A stretch of 64,000 nucleotides of DNA, taken from positions 62,001-126,000 of the forward strand of contig NZ_JNWZ01000001.1 of the NCBI RefSeq assembly GCF_000716545.1, given 5' to 3'. The position numbers and the translations under genes are program-made. The notes beneath the pieces were generated by a model. That model had not been told where the DNA came from, did not search any database, and saw only the letters and a list, made by a program, of their open reading frames with translations. How positions within the stretch are numbered: the stretch's first letter is position 1; the number at the start of each line of letters is the position of its first letter. The DNA comes from Kitasatospora phosalacinea (lineage in GTDB: Bacteria; Actinomycetota; Actinomycetes; Streptomycetales; Streptomycetaceae). Of the stretch, positions 17,239 through 29,446 are shown in pieces.

Positions 17239-19904
17239 TGGAGTCGGCAGAGATCCGCCGCCGCTGGCTGCGCTTCTTCGAGGAGCGCGGCCACACCGTC
17301 GTACCGTCGGCCTCGCTGGTCGCCGACGACCCCACCCTGCTGCTGGTCAACGCCGGCATGGTGCCCTTCAAGCCGTACTTCCTGGGCGAGATCAAGCCGC
17401 GGTTCTCGCGCGCCACCAGCGTGCAGAAGTGCGTGCGCACCCTGGACATCGAGGAGGTCGGGAAGACCACCCGGCACGGCTCCTTCTTCCAGATGTGCGG
17501 CAACTTCTCGTTCGGCGACTACTTCAAGGAAGGCGCCATCAAGTTCGCCTGGGAGCTGCTGACCAGCCCGGTGGCGGACGGCGGCTACGGCCTGGAGCCC
17601 GAGAAGCTCTGGATCACCGTCTACAAGGACGACGACGAGGCCGAGCAGATCTGGCGCGACGTGATCGGCGTTCCGTCCGAGCGGATCCAGCGCCTGGGCA
17701 TGAAGGACAACTTCTGGTCGATGGGCGTCCCCGGCCCGTGCGGCCCGTGCTCGGAGATCAACTACGACCGCGGCCCCGCGTACGGCGAGGAGGGCGGCCC
17801 GGCGGTCAACGGCGAGCGCTACCTGGAGATCTGGAACCTGGTCTTCATGCAGTACGAGCGCGGCCACGGCGACGGCAAGGACGGGTTCGAGATCCTCGGC
17901 GACCTGCCGAGCAGGAACATCGACACCGGCCTCGGCCTGGAGCGCCTCGCCGCCGTCCTGCAGGGCGTCGACAACCTCTTCGAGATCGACACCAGCCGGA
18001 TGATCCTCGACCGCGCCGCCGAGCTCACCGGCCACACCTACGGCGCCGACCACAAGTCGGACGTCTCGCTGCGCGTGGTCACCGACCACTTCCGCACCGC
18101 GCTGATGCTGGTCGGCGACGGCGTCACCCCCGGCAACGAGGGCCGCGGCTACGTGCTGCGCCGCATCCTGCGCCGGGCGATCCGCAACATGCGGCTGCTG
18201 GGCGCCACCGGGCCGGTCGCCAAGGACCTGATCGACATCTCGATCAAGGCGATGGCCCCGCAGTACCCGGAGCTGGAGACCGACCGCAAGCGCATCGAGA
18301 CCGTCGTGGTCGCCGAGGAGAACGCCTTCCTCCAGACGCTGCGCTCCGGCACCAGCCTGCTGGACGCCGCGGTCACCGAGACCAAGCAGTCCGGCGGCGC
18401 GGTGCTCTCCGGCGAGCAGGCGTTCAAGCTGCACGACACCTACGGCTTCCCGATCGACCTGACCCTGGAGATGGCCGAGGAGCAGGGCCTCCAGGTGGAC
18501 GAGGCCGGCTTCCGCCGCCTGATGCAGGAGCAGCGCGACCGCGCCAAGGCCGACGCCAGGGCGAAGAAGATGGGCCACGCCGACGTCGCCGCGTACCGCG
18601 AGGTCGCCGACCGGGCCGGCGCGTCCGTCTTCACCGGCTACGCCCACACCGAGGGCGAGGCCACCGTGGTCGGCCTGCTGGTGGACGGCGTCCCGTCGCC
18701 GGCCGCCACCGAGGGCGACGAGGTCGAGCTGATCCTCGACCGCACCCCGTTCTACGCCGAGGGCGGCGGCCAGCTCGCCGACCACGGCCGGATCCGCCTC
18801 GACTCCGGCGCGGTCGTCGAGGTCCGGGACGTCCAGCAGCCGGTGCCCGGCGTGATCGTGCACTCCGGCGGGGTGCTGTTCGGCGAGGTGGTGCTCGGCG
18901 CGTCCGCGTACGCCACCATCGACACCGACCGCCGCCGCGCCGTCTCGCGCGCCCACTCGGCCACCCACCTGACCCACCAGGCGCTGCGCGACGCGCTCGG
19001 CCCGACCGCCGCCCAGGCCGGTTCGGAGAACGCGCCGGGCCGCTTCCGCTTCGACTTCGGCTCGCCCGCCGCCGTCCCCGGCTCGGTGCTGACCGACGTC
19101 GAGCAGAAGATCAACGAGGTGCTGGTCCGCGAGCTCGACGTCACCGCCGAGGTGATGACGATGGACCAGGCCCGCAAGCAGGGCGCCATCGCGATGTTCG
19201 GCGAGAAGTACGGCGACTCGGTGCGCGTGGTCACCATCGGCGACTTCTCCAAGGAGCTGTGCGGCGGCACGCACGTCGGCAACACCGCCCAGCTGGGCCT
19301 GGTGAAGCTGCTCGGCGAGTCCTCGATCGGCTCCGGCGTGCGCCGCGTCGAGGCGCTGGTCGGCGTCGACGCGTACAAGTTCCTGGCCCGCGAGCACACC
19401 GTGGTCTCCCAGCTGACCGAGCTGGTCAAGGGCCGCCCGGAGGAACTGCCGGAGAAGATCGCCGGGATGCTCGGCAAGCTCAAGGACGCCGAGAAGGAGA
19501 TCGAGAAGTTCCGTGCGGAGAAGGTCCTCCAGGCCGCCGCGGGCCTCGCCGAGGGCGCCGAGGACGTCCGGGGCGTGGCCCTGGTCGCCGCCCGGGTCGG
19601 TGACGGCACCGGCGCGGACGAGCTGCGCAAGCTGGTGCTGGACGTCCGGGCCCGGCTCGGCTCCCGCCCGGCCGTGGTCGCCGCGTTCACCGTGGCCAAC
19701 GACCGTCCGCTGACCGTGATCGCCACCAACGAGGACGCCCGCGGCCGCGGCATCAAGGCCGGCGAGCTGGTCCGCGCCGCGGCCAAGACCCTCGGCGGCG
19801 GCGGTGGCGGCAAGGACGACGTGGCGCAGGGCGGCGGCACCGACCCGGCCGCCGTCCCGGACGCCATCGAGGCCGTGCGGGCGCTGGTGGCCGAGCGCGC
19901 GTGA
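17238..19904 (+). CDS. alaS: Alanyl-tRNA synthetase
   Basis: 888 residues, full length. The catalytic N-terminus begins [26 protein letters not shown] and includes [17 protein letters not shown]. The editing domain carries HSATHL near ~572 and CGGTH near ~674, the zinc-coordinating residues that remove Ser and Gly from mischarged tRNA-Ala. The C-terminal C-Ala domain has a coiled-coil ([16 protein letters not shown]) and a glycine-rich [15 protein letters not shown] end. Its ATG overlaps the preceding stop, and its own stop overlaps the ruvX start (GTGA), so translation is coupled on both sides. Confidence 0.98.
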   Translation: MESAEIRRRWLRFFEERGHTVVPSASLVADDPTLLLVNAGMVPFKPYFLGEIKPRFSRATSVQKCVRTLDIEEVGKTTRHGSFFQMCGNFSFGDYFKEGAIKFAWELLTSPVADGGYGLEPEKLWITVYKDDDEAEQIWRDVIGVPSERIQRLGMKDNFWSMGVPGPCGPCSEINYDRGPAYGEEGGPAVNGERYLEIWNLVFMQYERGHGDGKDGFEILGDLPSRNIDTGLGLERLAAVLQGVDNLFEIDTSRMILDRAAELTGHTYGADHKSDVSLRVVTDHFRTALMLVGDGVTPGNEGRGYVLRRILRRAIRNMRLLGATGPVAKDLIDISIKAMAPQYPELETDRKRIETVVVAEENAFLQTLRSGTSLLDAAVTETKQSGGAVLSGEQAFKLHDTYGFPIDLTLEMAEEQGLQVDEAGFRRLMQEQRDRAKADARAKKMGHADVAAYREVADRAGASVFTGYAHTEGEATVVGLLVDGVPSPAATEGDEVELILDRTPFYAEGGGQLADHGRIRLDSGAVVEVRDVQQPVPGVIVHSGGVLFGEVVLGASAYATIDTDRRRAVSRAHSATHLTHQALRDALGPTAAQAGSENAPGRFRFDFGSPAAVPGSVLTDVEQKINEVLVRELDVTAEVMTMDQARKQGAIAMFGEKYGDSVRVVTIGDFSKELCGGTHVGNTAQLGLVKLLGESSIGSGVRRVEALVGVDAYKFLAREHTVVSQLTELVKGRPEELPEKIAGMLGKLKDAEKEIEKFRAEKVLQAAAGLAEGAEDVRGVALVAARVGDGTGADELRKLVLDVRARLGSRPAVVAAFTVANDRPLTVIATNEDARGRGIKAGELVRAAAKTLGGGGGGKDDVAQGGGTDPAAVPDAIEAVRALVAERA

Positions 19905-20389
19905 GTGACGAGCACATCGAGGAGAGGGTCTTCCGGCGCGGCCGGCGGATCGCCGTCGACGTGGGCGACGCCCGGATCGGGGTCGCGGTCTGCGACCCCG
20001 ACGGGCTGATCGCCACGCCGGTGGAGACCGTCCCCGCCGGGGGCCGCTCGCAGGCCCGGCTGAAGGCGATCGCCGAGGAGTACGACGCGATCGAGGTGGT
20101 GGTCGGCCTGCCGCGCTCGCTGAACGGCAAGGAGGGCCCGGCCGCCGCCAAGGTCCGCGAGTACGCGGGTCGGCTGGCCGGCCTGCTGTACCCGGTCGGG
20201 GTGCGGCTGGTGGACGAGCGGATGACCACCGTCACCGCCGCCGCCGGGCTGCGGGCCTCCGGGCGGTCGTCGAAGAAGGGCCGCTCGGTGATCGACCAGG
20301 CCGCCGCCGTGGTGATCCTGCAGTCGGCCCTTGAGACCGAACGGGTGAGCGGTCGGGCGCCCGGTGAGAGTGTCGAGCCGGTCGTCTGA
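19901..20389 (+). CDS. ruvX: Putative pre-16S rRNA nuclease / Holliday junction resolvase-like YqgF
   Basis: 162 residues with an RNase H-like fold. Acidic metal-binding positions are visible in [23 protein letters not shown] and [11 protein letters not shown], with [10 protein letters not shown] between. The E. coli homologue processes 16S rRNA 5' ends; a Holliday-junction role has also been proposed. It is coupled to alaS by a GTGA overlap. A strong hairpin follows at 20415-20450. Confidence 0.93.
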   Translation: MSDEHIEERVFRRGRRIAVDVGDARIGVAVCDPDGLIATPVETVPAGGRSQARLKAIAEEYDAIEVVVGLPRSLNGKEGPAAAKVREYAGRLAGLLYPVGVRLVDERMTTVTAAAGLRASGRSSKKGRSVIDQAAAVVILQSALETERVSGRAPGESVEPVV

Positions 20390-20414
20390 CCGGCGGGGGC
20401 TAGCTTCCCGGTAG

Positions 20415-20450
20415 AGGGGCCCGTGCGGGCGCGCGTCCGCACGGGCCCTC
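20415..20450 (+). terminator. Terminator of the DUF948-alaS-ruvX transcript
   Basis: A 12-bp perfect stem GGGCCCGTGCGG / CCGCACGGGCCC with an 8-nt loop, 25 nt past the ruvX stop and 30 nt before the mltG start. Upstream ATG or GTG codons inside or near this hairpin are therefore poor mltG starts. Confidence 0.8.
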
Positions 20451-20479
20451 TCTCCATGCCCGCCGCCGGAAGGGCCCCC

Positions 20480-21667
20480 GTGACCGACCCGTACACCGCG
20501 CCCGGACTCACCCCCGGCCACCTCGGCGCCCCCGTCCTAGAACCCGAGGGCGCCCCGCCCGGCCTGCCGTACGGCGTCGAACCGCCGGACCCGGAGCAGC
20601 TGCGCACCCGCGCCGCGTGCTGCCTGAGCGTGGCGGGGCTGCTGGGCGTGGTGATGGCGGCCGCGCTGGCGCTGTTCGTGCTCTGGCCCGAGGGCAAGAA
20701 GCCCGCCCCCGACTACCCGGGCGGCGGCACCGGCCAGGTCCAGGTGTCGGTGGCGCAGGGCGCCAGTCTCACCCAGATCGGCAAGGTCCTGACCGCCAAG
20801 CACGTGATCGCCTCCACCCGGGCGTTCACCGAGGCCGCGGCCGAGAGCCCGGCGGGCAACAACATCCACCCCGGCACGTACACCCTCAAGGAGCGGATGT
20901 CGGCGGTCTCGGCGCTCAACGTGCTGCTCGACCCGTCCAACGCCAACGCCCTGACCATCCCCGAGGGCTGGCGCTCCACCCAGGTGTTCGCCGCCATCGA
21001 CACCCGGCTCGGGCTGAAGCCCGGCACCGCCAAGGCCACCGCCGAACAGCACCTCGCGGACCTGGGCCTGCCCGCGGACGCCTCCGGGCACCTGGAGGGG
21101 TACCTCTACCCCGCCACCTACCCCGTCACCGGCGACAGCACCGCCCTGACCCTCCTCCAGGGCATGGTCAAGGAGGCCGACGGCAACCTCGGCGGCCCCG
21201 CCGTCGCCGACGCCGCCACCGCCAACGGCGTCACCCCCTACGGCCTGCTGGCCGTCGCCAGCCTCGCCCAGGCCGAGGCCGACAACCCCGAGGACATGGC
21301 CAAGGTCACCCGGGTCATCTACAACCGGCTCGCCAAGAACATGCCGCTCCAGCTCGACTCCACCATCAACTACGCGCTCGGCCGCTCCACCCTCACCACC
21401 ACCCAGGACGACACCAGGCTCGACTCCCCGTTCAACACCTACGCCCACCCCGGCCTGCCGCCCACCCCCATCGGCAACCCCGGCCGGGACGCGCTGCGCG
21501 CCGCTGTCCACCCCGCCGACGGTGACTGGCTGTACTTCGTCACCGTCCAGCCCGGGGACACCCGCTTCACCGACAGCGAGGAGCAGCAGCGCAAGAACGT
21601 CGAGGAGTTCAACGCCCACCGCGCGGGGGACTCCTCGCCCGAACCCTCCGGCTCCGCCTCCCCGTGA
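20480..21667 (+). CDS. mltG: Endolytic murein transglycosylase MltG, first copy
   Basis: 395 residues. A cytoplasmic Pro-rich N-terminus, one transmembrane helix (~45-68), a LysM-like segment (VQVSVAQGASLTQIGKVLTAKHVI) and the YceG catalytic domain. The active-site glutamate is kept in ASLAQAEA (A-S-x-x-Q-x-E form). The conserved NTYAHPGLPPTPIGNPG and final YFVTVQPGDTRF segments are present. MltG cuts nascent glycan strands at the outer face of the membrane and sets their length. The GTG at 20480 has GGAAGGG at 20468-20474. A second, larger mltG follows after 120 bp. Confidence 0.9.
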   Translation: MTDPYTAPGLTPGHLGAPVLEPEGAPPGLPYGVEPPDPEQLRTRAACCLSVAGLLGVVMAAALALFVLWPEGKKPAPDYPGGGTGQVQVSVAQGASLTQIGKVLTAKHVIASTRAFTEAAAESPAGNNIHPGTYTLKERMSAVSALNVLLDPSNANALTIPEGWRSTQVFAAIDTRLGLKPGTAKATAEQHLADLGLPADASGHLEGYLYPATYPVTGDSTALTLLQGMVKEADGNLGGPAVADAATANGVTPYGLLAVASLAQAEADNPEDMAKVTRVIYNRLAKNMPLQLDSTINYALGRSTLTTTQDDTRLDSPFNTYAHPGLPPTPIGNPGRDALRAAVHPADGDWLYFVTVQPGDTRFTDSEEQQRKNVEEFNAHRAGDSSPEPSGSASP

Positions 21668-21787
21668 ACGGTGGACAACCCGCCTTCGGGCCATTTGGCT
21701 ACGCTGCGGTACGGTAACGTCTCCCATCACGTGCTGCGGCGCTAGCACGCCGGTTCGACGGGCACCCTGGACGCGGTAAGGGGATCG

Positions 21788-23623
21788 ATGACTGATCAGA
21801 GTGGGCGCTACGGCTCCCAGGGCGACCAGCCGTGGTACCCCGGCGAGCAGCCCCAGGACCCGTACGGGCAGCAGCAGTTCGTGCAGCAGCCGGTGCCGGG
21901 TCAGGGCCAGGTCCAGGGCATGCAGGGGTACCCGCAGCAGCAGTTCGTGCAGCAGCAGCCGGTGCCGGGGCAGGACCAGGGCCAGGGCCAGGGCCTCCAG
22001 GGCTACCCGCAGCAGCAAGGCGGTTCCTTCGGCGGCCGGCAGCAGTTCGCGCAGCAGGGTTACCCGCAGCAGGGCGGCTCGTACGGCGGGCAGCAGCAGT
22101 TCGTGCAGCAGCCGGTGCCGGGCCAGGGCCCGTTCCAGGGCGTGCAGCAGGGCTTCCCGCCCGGGCAGCAGACGGCGATGGGGCAGGGCCACCCGCAGCA
22201 GGGCGGCTCGTACGGCGGGCAGCAGCAGTTCGTGCAGCAGCAGCCGCTCCAGCAGCAGGCCCCGCAGCAGCCGGTCCAGCAGCGCACCGCGCCGCAGCCG
22301 CGGTCGGAGCCGGCGGGCGGGCCCGGGCCGGACGGGATCGACTGGGAGGCGGAGGCCGCGGCGCTCGACGCCCCGCCGTCGGCCGGGCGCCGGGCCGAGG
22401 AGGCCGGCCGGCGGGTGGAGGAGCGGGAGGACTGGGCCGAGGACGAGTACTTCGAGGAGGAGGACGGCGACGAGTCGTTCTTCTCCGGGCAGGACGGCTC
22501 CCGCGAGGCCGAGCGCAAGCGCAAGGAGAAGGGCAAGAAGTCGGGCCGCCGCAACGGCGGCGCCTGCCTGCTGGTCGCCCTGGTGCTGCTCGGCGGCGTG
22601 GGCGGCGCCGGCTGGTGGGGCTACGGCTTCTACCAGAGGAACTTCGGCCCGCCGCCGGACTTCAAGGGCACGGGCACCGGCTCGGTGAACATCACCGTCA
22701 AGGAAGGCGCCGGCGGCGACGCGATCGGCAAGGCGCTGCTGGACGCCGGCGTGGTCAAGAGCATCAAGGCGTTCAGCACCGAGTACGAGAAGGACCCGCG
22801 CGGCCGCACCATCCAGCCCGGCATCTACACCATGAAGCACCAGATGTCCGCCGCCGAGGCGTTCAAGGAGCTGGTGGAGTCCAACGGCGGCAACGCGCTG
22901 ATCATCCCCGAGGGCCTGAAGGCCGCCGACATCTACACCAAGATCGACGGCAAGCTGAAGCTCTCCCCGGGCACCACCGCCAAGGTCGCCAAGGAGCAGG
23001 TCGGCAGCCTGGGCCTGCCCGGCTTCGCCAACAACAACCTGGAAGGCTTCCTCTGGCCGGCCCGGTACTCGGTCGCGGAGGGCATGAAGCCCGAGGAACT
23101 GCTCAAGCAGATGGTGGCCAACGCCGTCCAGAAGTACAGCGACCTCAAGCTGGACGAGGGGGCGCAGAAGATCGGTCTGAAGACCGCCTACGAGGTGGTG
23201 ACCGAGGCCAGCATCCTGCAGGCCGAGGGCAACAACTCGGAGGACTTCGGCAAGATCGCCCGGGTTCTCTACAACCGGCTCAACACCAACGCGACCCAGG
23301 GCAAACTGCAGCTCGACACGACGCTGCAGTACAAGCTCGGCCGGACGAACTTCACCACGGCGGAGAAGGACGGCGACAAGAGCCCGTACAACACGTACGT
23401 CAACAAGGGCCTGCCGCCGACCCCGATCTCCAACCCGGGCGAGGACGCGATCCAGGCCGTGCTCAACCCGGCGCCGGGCGACTGGGTCTACTTCGTGGCG
23501 GTGTCCAACAGCGACACCCGGTTCGCGGCGACCTTCGACGCGTTCAAGAAGGACGTCAAGGACTACTGCAGCGCGCACAACCAGGGCTTCGACGAGAGCG
23601 CCGGCATGTGCAAGACGCGATGA
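21788..23623 (+). CDS. mltG: Endolytic murein transglycosylase MltG, second copy with long Gln-rich cytoplasmic tail
   Basis: 611 residues. Residues ~1-175 are a low-complexity Gln/Pro/Gly tail built from repeats such as QQQFVQQPVPGQGQ and YPQQGGSYGGQQQFVQQ. An acidic region (~185-235) and a basic stretch precede the transmembrane helix (~258-280, CLLVALVLLGGVGGAGWWGYGF). The catalytic domain keeps the ASILQAEG motif glutamate and NTYVNKGLPPTPISNPG. It is complete, with a C-terminal pair of Cys (DYCSAHNQ...GMCKTR) absent from the first copy. This is probably the main housekeeping MltG. The disordered tail may recruit partners; that is inference. Confidence 0.92.
   Translation: MTDQSGRYGSQGDQPWYPGEQPQDPYGQQQFVQQPVPGQGQVQGMQGYPQQQFVQQQPVPGQDQGQGQGLQGYPQQQGGSFGGRQQFAQQGYPQQGGSYGGQQQFVQQPVPGQGPFQGVQQGFPPGQQTAMGQGHPQQGGSYGGQQQFVQQQPLQQQAPQQPVQQRTAPQPRSEPAGGPGPDGIDWEAEAAALDAPPSAGRRAEEAGRRVEEREDWAEDEYFEEEDGDESFFSGQDGSREAERKRKEKGKKSGRRNGGACLLVALVLLGGVGGAGWWGYGFYQRNFGPPPDFKGTGTGSVNITVKEGAGGDAIGKALLDAGVVKSIKAFSTEYEKDPRGRTIQPGIYTMKHQMSAAEAFKELVESNGGNALIIPEGLKAADIYTKIDGKLKLSPGTTAKVAKEQVGSLGLPGFANNNLEGFLWPARYSVAEGMKPEELLKQMVANAVQKYSDLKLDEGAQKIGLKTAYEVVTEASILQAEGNNSEDFGKIARVLYNRLNTNATQGKLQLDTTLQYKLGRTNFTTAEKDGDKSPYNTYVNKGLPPTPISNPGEDAIQAVLNPAPGDWVYFVAVSNSDTRFAATFDAFKKDVKDYCSAHNQGFDESAGMCKTR
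21865..22260 (+). repeat. Imperfect direct repeats in mltG (second copy)
   Basis: The units cagcagttcgtgcagcagcc and ggtgccgggncagg recur at ~21871, ~21941, ~22094 and ~22224. The block gggcggctcgtacggcgggc occurs twice, at ~22073 and ~22201. They encode QQFVQQ-PVPGQ and QGGSYGGQQQ motifs. Confidence 0.75.
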
Positions 23624-23636
23624 GGCGGTGACGCGC

Positions 23637-23671
23637 GGACGGGCCACGGCTGTGACAGCCGCGGCCCGTCC
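23637..23671 (+). terminator. mltG terminator
   Basis: Outer stem GGACGGGCC / GGCCCGTCC around inner GGCTG-TGA-CAGCC, 13 nt after the stop. Confidence 0.8.
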
Positions 23672-23830
23672 CGGGTGACGCCCGCGGCGCGCCGGACCCG
23701 GACGACGGCGGGCTCGGTCCCGTTGCCGCAGCCCATGGCGCGCGTGGTCGACACCGACCGGAACCGACCGTCGTCCGGTGGTCGATACGGCTTTGCGGGG
23801 CGGCCGGGTGGTGCGGGTAGCGTGATCCGG

Positions 23831-24655
23831 ATGGAGACACCGCAGAGCACCCCGCACCCGTCCGAGCCGGCCCTGCTGGAGGCCGCCCACGTCGATGTGG
23901 TGCGGGGCGGGCAGTACCTGTTGCGGGACGTGTCACTGACCGTCCGGGCCGGGGAGCACTGGGCCGTGCTCGGGGCCAACGGAGCCGGGAAGAGCACCCT
24001 GCTGTCGCTGCTGGGCGCCGTCGAGCACCCCACCGCCGGGACGGTGAAGGTGCTGGGGCGGCAGCTCGGCAAGGTCGACGTCCGGGAGCTGCGGGCGCAC
24101 CTCGGGCACGTCAACCCGCGGCACCCGCTGCGCTCTCCGCTGACGGTGCGCCAGGTCGTGCTGACCGGCACCACGCAGACCATCGAGCCCGACCTGTGGC
24201 ACAAGCCCACCGCCGAACAGCTCGACCACGCCGAGGAGTTGATCCGGACCCTGGGCATCGCGCACCGCGCCGAGAACCCCTGGACCACGCTCTCCCAGGG
24301 CGAGCGCGGCCGCGTCCTGATCGCCCGCGCGCTGATGCCCGAACCCCGGCTGCTGCTGCTCGACGAACCCGCCACCGGGCTCGACCTCACCGCCCGCGAA
24401 CAGCTCCTGGAGAGCCTGGACGAACTGCGGGCCCGCTACCCCGAGGTGGCGTCCGTGCTGGTCACCCACCACCTGGAGGAGCTGCCCGAGACCACCAGCC
24501 ACGCCCTGCTGCTGCGCGACGGCCTGACCACCGCGGCCGGCCCCGCCACCGAGGTGCTCACCACCGAACTGGTCTCCGAGTGCTTCCGCCACCCCATCCG
24601 GATCGCCCACAGCGAGGGCCGCTGGTCCGCCCGCACCCGGCGGGGCACCGAGTGA
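23831..24655 (+). CDS. ABC transporter ATP-binding protein
   Basis: 274 residues. Walker A GANGAGKSTL at ~47-56, signature LSQGERGRVLIARAL at ~153-167, Walker B LLLLDEPATG at ~174-183 and switch His in VTHHLEE. It resembles stand-alone YhhA/ModF-like ATPases, and no permease gene is adjacent, so the transported substrate (if any) is unknown. The ATG at 23831 lies 7 nt after TAGCGT (23818-23823) with no ribosome site, consistent with a leaderless mRNA. The stop overlaps the next gene's GTG (GTGA). Confidence 0.9.
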   Translation: METPQSTPHPSEPALLEAAHVDVVRGGQYLLRDVSLTVRAGEHWAVLGANGAGKSTLLSLLGAVEHPTAGTVKVLGRQLGKVDVRELRAHLGHVNPRHPLRSPLTVRQVVLTGTTQTIEPDLWHKPTAEQLDHAEELIRTLGIAHRAENPWTTLSQGERGRVLIARALMPEPRLLLLDEPATGLDLTAREQLLESLDELRARYPEVASVLVTHHLEELPETTSHALLLRDGLTTAAGPATEVLTTELVSECFRHPIRIAHSEGRWSARTRRGTE

Positions 24656-25137
24656 CCACCGCTCCCGCCTGGACGCTGCGCCCCGCCACCGCCGCCGACC
24701 TGGAACCGCTGGTCGAACTGCGGGCCGCGGCGATGCGCCCCGACCTGGAACGGCTCGGCCGCTACGACGAGCACCGGGTCCGGCAGCGGATGCGCGACGC
24801 GTACCGGCCCGAGCACACCTCGGTGGTCGAACTGCCCGGCGCCCCGGAGCCGCTCGCCGGCTGCCTGGCGCTCGCCCCCGACGAGCGGCCCGGCACCCTG
24901 CTGCTGGAGCACTTCTACCTCCGCCCGGCGCTGCACGGCCGCGGCCTGGGCACCGCCGTGCTGCGCCGGGCGCTGGAGCGGGCCGACGCCCGGGGCCTGG
25001 CCGTCCGGCTGAACGTGCTGCGGGGCAGCCCCGCCCGGCGGCTGTACGAGCGGCACGGCTTCGCGCCGGAGTCCGAGGACCAGGTCGACGTCTTCCTGCA
25101 CCGCCCCGCCCGCACCCCCCGAGAGGCCACCACGTGA
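24652..25137 (+). CDS. GNAT family N-acetyltransferase
   Basis: 161 residues. It begins TLRPATAADLEPLVELRAAAM, typical of GNAT beta1-alpha1. The acetyl-CoA motif is LEHFYLRPALHGRGLGTAVLRRAL, in the Q/R-x-x-G-x-G form. The end LNVLRGSPARRLYERHGF carries the usual Tyr and Phe. Substrate unknown. Both ends overlap neighbours by 4 nt (GTGA), so it is translated as part of an ABC ATPase-GNAT-aroE unit. Confidence 0.88.
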   Translation: MTTAPAWTLRPATAADLEPLVELRAAAMRPDLERLGRYDEHRVRQRMRDAYRPEHTSVVELPGAPEPLAGCLALAPDERPGTLLLEHFYLRPALHGRGLGTAVLRRALERADARGLAVRLNVLRGSPARRLYERHGFAPESEDQVDVFLHRPARTPREATT

Positions 25138-25961
25138 CCACCCCGCACCGGGCCGCCGTGCTCGGCTCGCCGATCGCCCACTCGCTCTCCCCGGCCCTGC
25201 ACAGCGCCGGGTACGCCGCGCTCGGGCTCACCGGCTGGAGCTACGGCCGCCACGAGGTCGACGAATCGACACTGGCGGACTTCGTCACCGGGCTCGACCC
25301 CGCCGAGTGGGCCGGCCTGTCGCTGACCATGCCGCTCAAGCGGGCGATCCGCCCGCTGTTGGACACCGTCAGCGACACCGCCCTCGCGGTGGACGCCGTC
25401 AACACCGTGGTGTTCGACCGCGACGGGCGGCGGCACGGCGACAACACCGACGTCCCCGGCCTGGTCAACGCGCTGCGCGAACGCGGCGTCGAACGGGTCG
25501 AGGCGGCCGCGGTGCTCGGCGCCGGGGCCACCGCCTCCTCCGCGCTGGCCGCGCTGGCCCAGGTCTGCGACGGCGAGGTGACCGCGTACGTGCGCAGCGC
25601 CGGGCGGGCCGCCGAGATGCGGGAGCTGGGGGAGCGGCTGGGCGTGGCGGTGCGCACCGCCGACTGGGCGGACGGCGCGCGGGCGCTGGAGGGGCCGCTG
25701 ACCGTCTCCACCACGCCGGCCGGGGCGACCGACGGCTTCGCGGCGCAACTGCCCGCGGCGCCCGGCGTGCTGTTCGACGTGCTGTACCACCCGTGGCCGA
25801 CCGAGCTGGCCGCGGCCTGCCTGGAGCGCGGCGGCACCGTGCTGGGCGGGCTCGACCTGCTGGTGCACCAGGCGGTGCTGCAGTTCGAGCGGTTCACCGG
25901 GGTGGAGCGCGGCCCGCTGGCCGCGATGCGGGCGGCGGGGGAGGCCGCGCTCGCGGGGTGA
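25134..25961 (+). CDS. aroE: Shikimate dehydrogenase
   Basis: 275 residues. Reduces 3-dehydroshikimate to shikimate with NADPH. The substrate-binding segment VLGSPIAHSLSPALHSAGY, the catalytic Lys in LSLTMPLKRA and the Asp in HGDNTDVPGL are all present. The NADP Rossmann loop is VLGAGATASS (G-x-G-A-x-A/G form). The C-terminal GGLDLLVHQAVLQFERFTG closes the active site. The GTG start overlaps the upstream stop. It lies 170 bp before aroC on the same strand, so it probably belongs to the shikimate cluster though it may be a separate transcript. Confidence 0.92.
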   Translation: MTTPHRAAVLGSPIAHSLSPALHSAGYAALGLTGWSYGRHEVDESTLADFVTGLDPAEWAGLSLTMPLKRAIRPLLDTVSDTALAVDAVNTVVFDRDGRRHGDNTDVPGLVNALRERGVERVEAAAVLGAGATASSALAALAQVCDGEVTAYVRSAGRAAEMRELGERLGVAVRTADWADGARALEGPLTVSTTPAGATDGFAAQLPAAPGVLFDVLYHPWPTELAAACLERGGTVLGGLDLLVHQAVLQFERFTGVERGPLAAMRAAGEAALAG

Positions 25962-26132
25962 GGCGCGGATCGGCCTCCGGACGTCCGCTGTCCGCCAAGC
26001 GGACCGGGGCCCCGGTGACCTGCGGGACGTGAAAGGATCGGAGTTCGCCCCGCCGCGCTCCCGCGGCCGGGCAGGACGAGACGCCGGGCCGGCCGCCGTT
26101 CACGGCGCGGGCCGCTGACGAAGGAGCTTTCG

Positions 26133-27313
26133 GTGGGTAGCTTGCGCTGGCTCACGGCGGGGGAGTCGCACGGCCCCGCTCTGGTCGCGACGCTGGAGGG
26201 CCTGCCGGCCGGGGTGCCGGTCACCACCGCGATGGTGGCCGACGCGCTGGCCCGCCGGCGGCTCGGTTACGGCCGCGGCGCGCGGATGAAGTTCGAGCAG
26301 GACGAGGTGACCTTCCTCGGCGGCGTCCGGCACGGCGAGACCATGGGCTCCCCGGTGGCGGTCATGGTCGGCAACACCGAGTGGCCGAAGTGGGAGCAGG
26401 TCATGTCGGCCGACCCGGTCGACCCCGAGGTGCTCGCGGGCCTGGCCCGCAACGAGGCGCTGACCCGTCCGCGCCCCGGCCACGCCGACCTGGCGGGCAT
26501 GCAGAAGTACTCGATCGAGGAGGCCCGGCCGATCCTGGAGCGCGCCAGCGCCCGGGAGACCGCGGCCCGGGTCGCGCTCGGCGCGGTCGCCCGCTCCTAC
26601 CTCAAGGAGACCTGCGGCATCGAGATCGTCAGCCACGTGGTCGAGCTGGCCGCCGCCAAGGCCCCGGCCGGCGTGCTGCCGCTGCCCGCCGACGAGGCCC
26701 GGCTGGACGAGGACCCGGTGCGCTGCCTGGACGCCGACGCGTCCAAGGCGATGGTCGCCGAGATCGACCAGGCCCACAAGGACGGCGACACCCTCGGCGG
26801 CGTGGTCGAGGTGCTGGCGTACGGCGTGCCGGTCGGCCTCGGCTCGCACGTGCACTGGGACCGCCGCCTGGACGCCCGCCTCGCGGCCGCGCTGATGGGC
26901 ATCCAGGCGATCAAGGGCGTCGAGGTCGGCGACGGCTTCGAGCTGGCCCGCGTCCCCGGCTCCAAGGCGCACGACGAGATCGTCCCGACGCCGGACGGCA
27001 TCAAGCGGACCTCCGGCCGCTCCGGCGGCACCGAGGGCGGCCTGTCCACCGGCGAGCTGCTGCGGGTGCGCGCCGCGATGAAGCCGATCGCGACCGTCCC
27101 GCGCGCCCTGCAGACCCTGGACGTGCGCACCGGCGAGCCCGCCAAGGCGCACCACCAGCGCTCCGACGTGTGCGCCGTCCCGGCGGCCGGCATCGTCGCC
27201 GAGGCGATGGTGGCGCTGGTGCTGGCGGACGCGGTGGCGGAGAAGTTCGGCGGCGACAACGTCTCCGAGACCCGCCGCAACGTGCAGTCGTACCTCGACA
27301 ACCTGATCGTCCG

Positions 27314-27317
<4 letters not shown>
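26133..27317 (+). CDS. aroC: Chorismate synthase
   Basis: 394 residues. FMN-dependent elimination converting ESVP to chorismate. Signatures are [18 protein letters not shown], the two basic/His motifs ([33 protein letters not shown]), and [15 protein letters not shown] with [22 protein letters not shown]. The GTG at 26133 has AAGGAG at ~26119-26124. Its TGA overlaps the aroK ATG (ATGA). This is the first gene of the aroC-aroK-aroB-aroQ run. Confidence 0.97.
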
Positions 27318-29374
<2,057 letters not shown>

Positions 29375-29382
29375 CGGCCTCC

Positions 29383-29416
29383 GGCCCGGTGGCGGACTTG
29401 TGCCCGCCACCGGGCC
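29383..29416 (+). terminator. Terminator of the aro operon
   Basis: A perfect 13-bp stem, GGCCCGGTGGCGG / CCGCCACCGGGCC, with an 8-nt loop. A possible promoter for the next gene (TTGTGC 29398-29403, TACATT 29423-29428, 19-bp spacer) overlaps it. Confidence 0.85.
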
Positions 29417-29446
29417 CACGTGTACATTCGGCGCAGGGAGGTGACG

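Noticed and set aside
21865..22260. Spaced repeats in mltG considered as a CRISPR-like array
   Set aside because: Repeats are in frame inside a coding region, vary in spacing and encode a Gln-rich tail.
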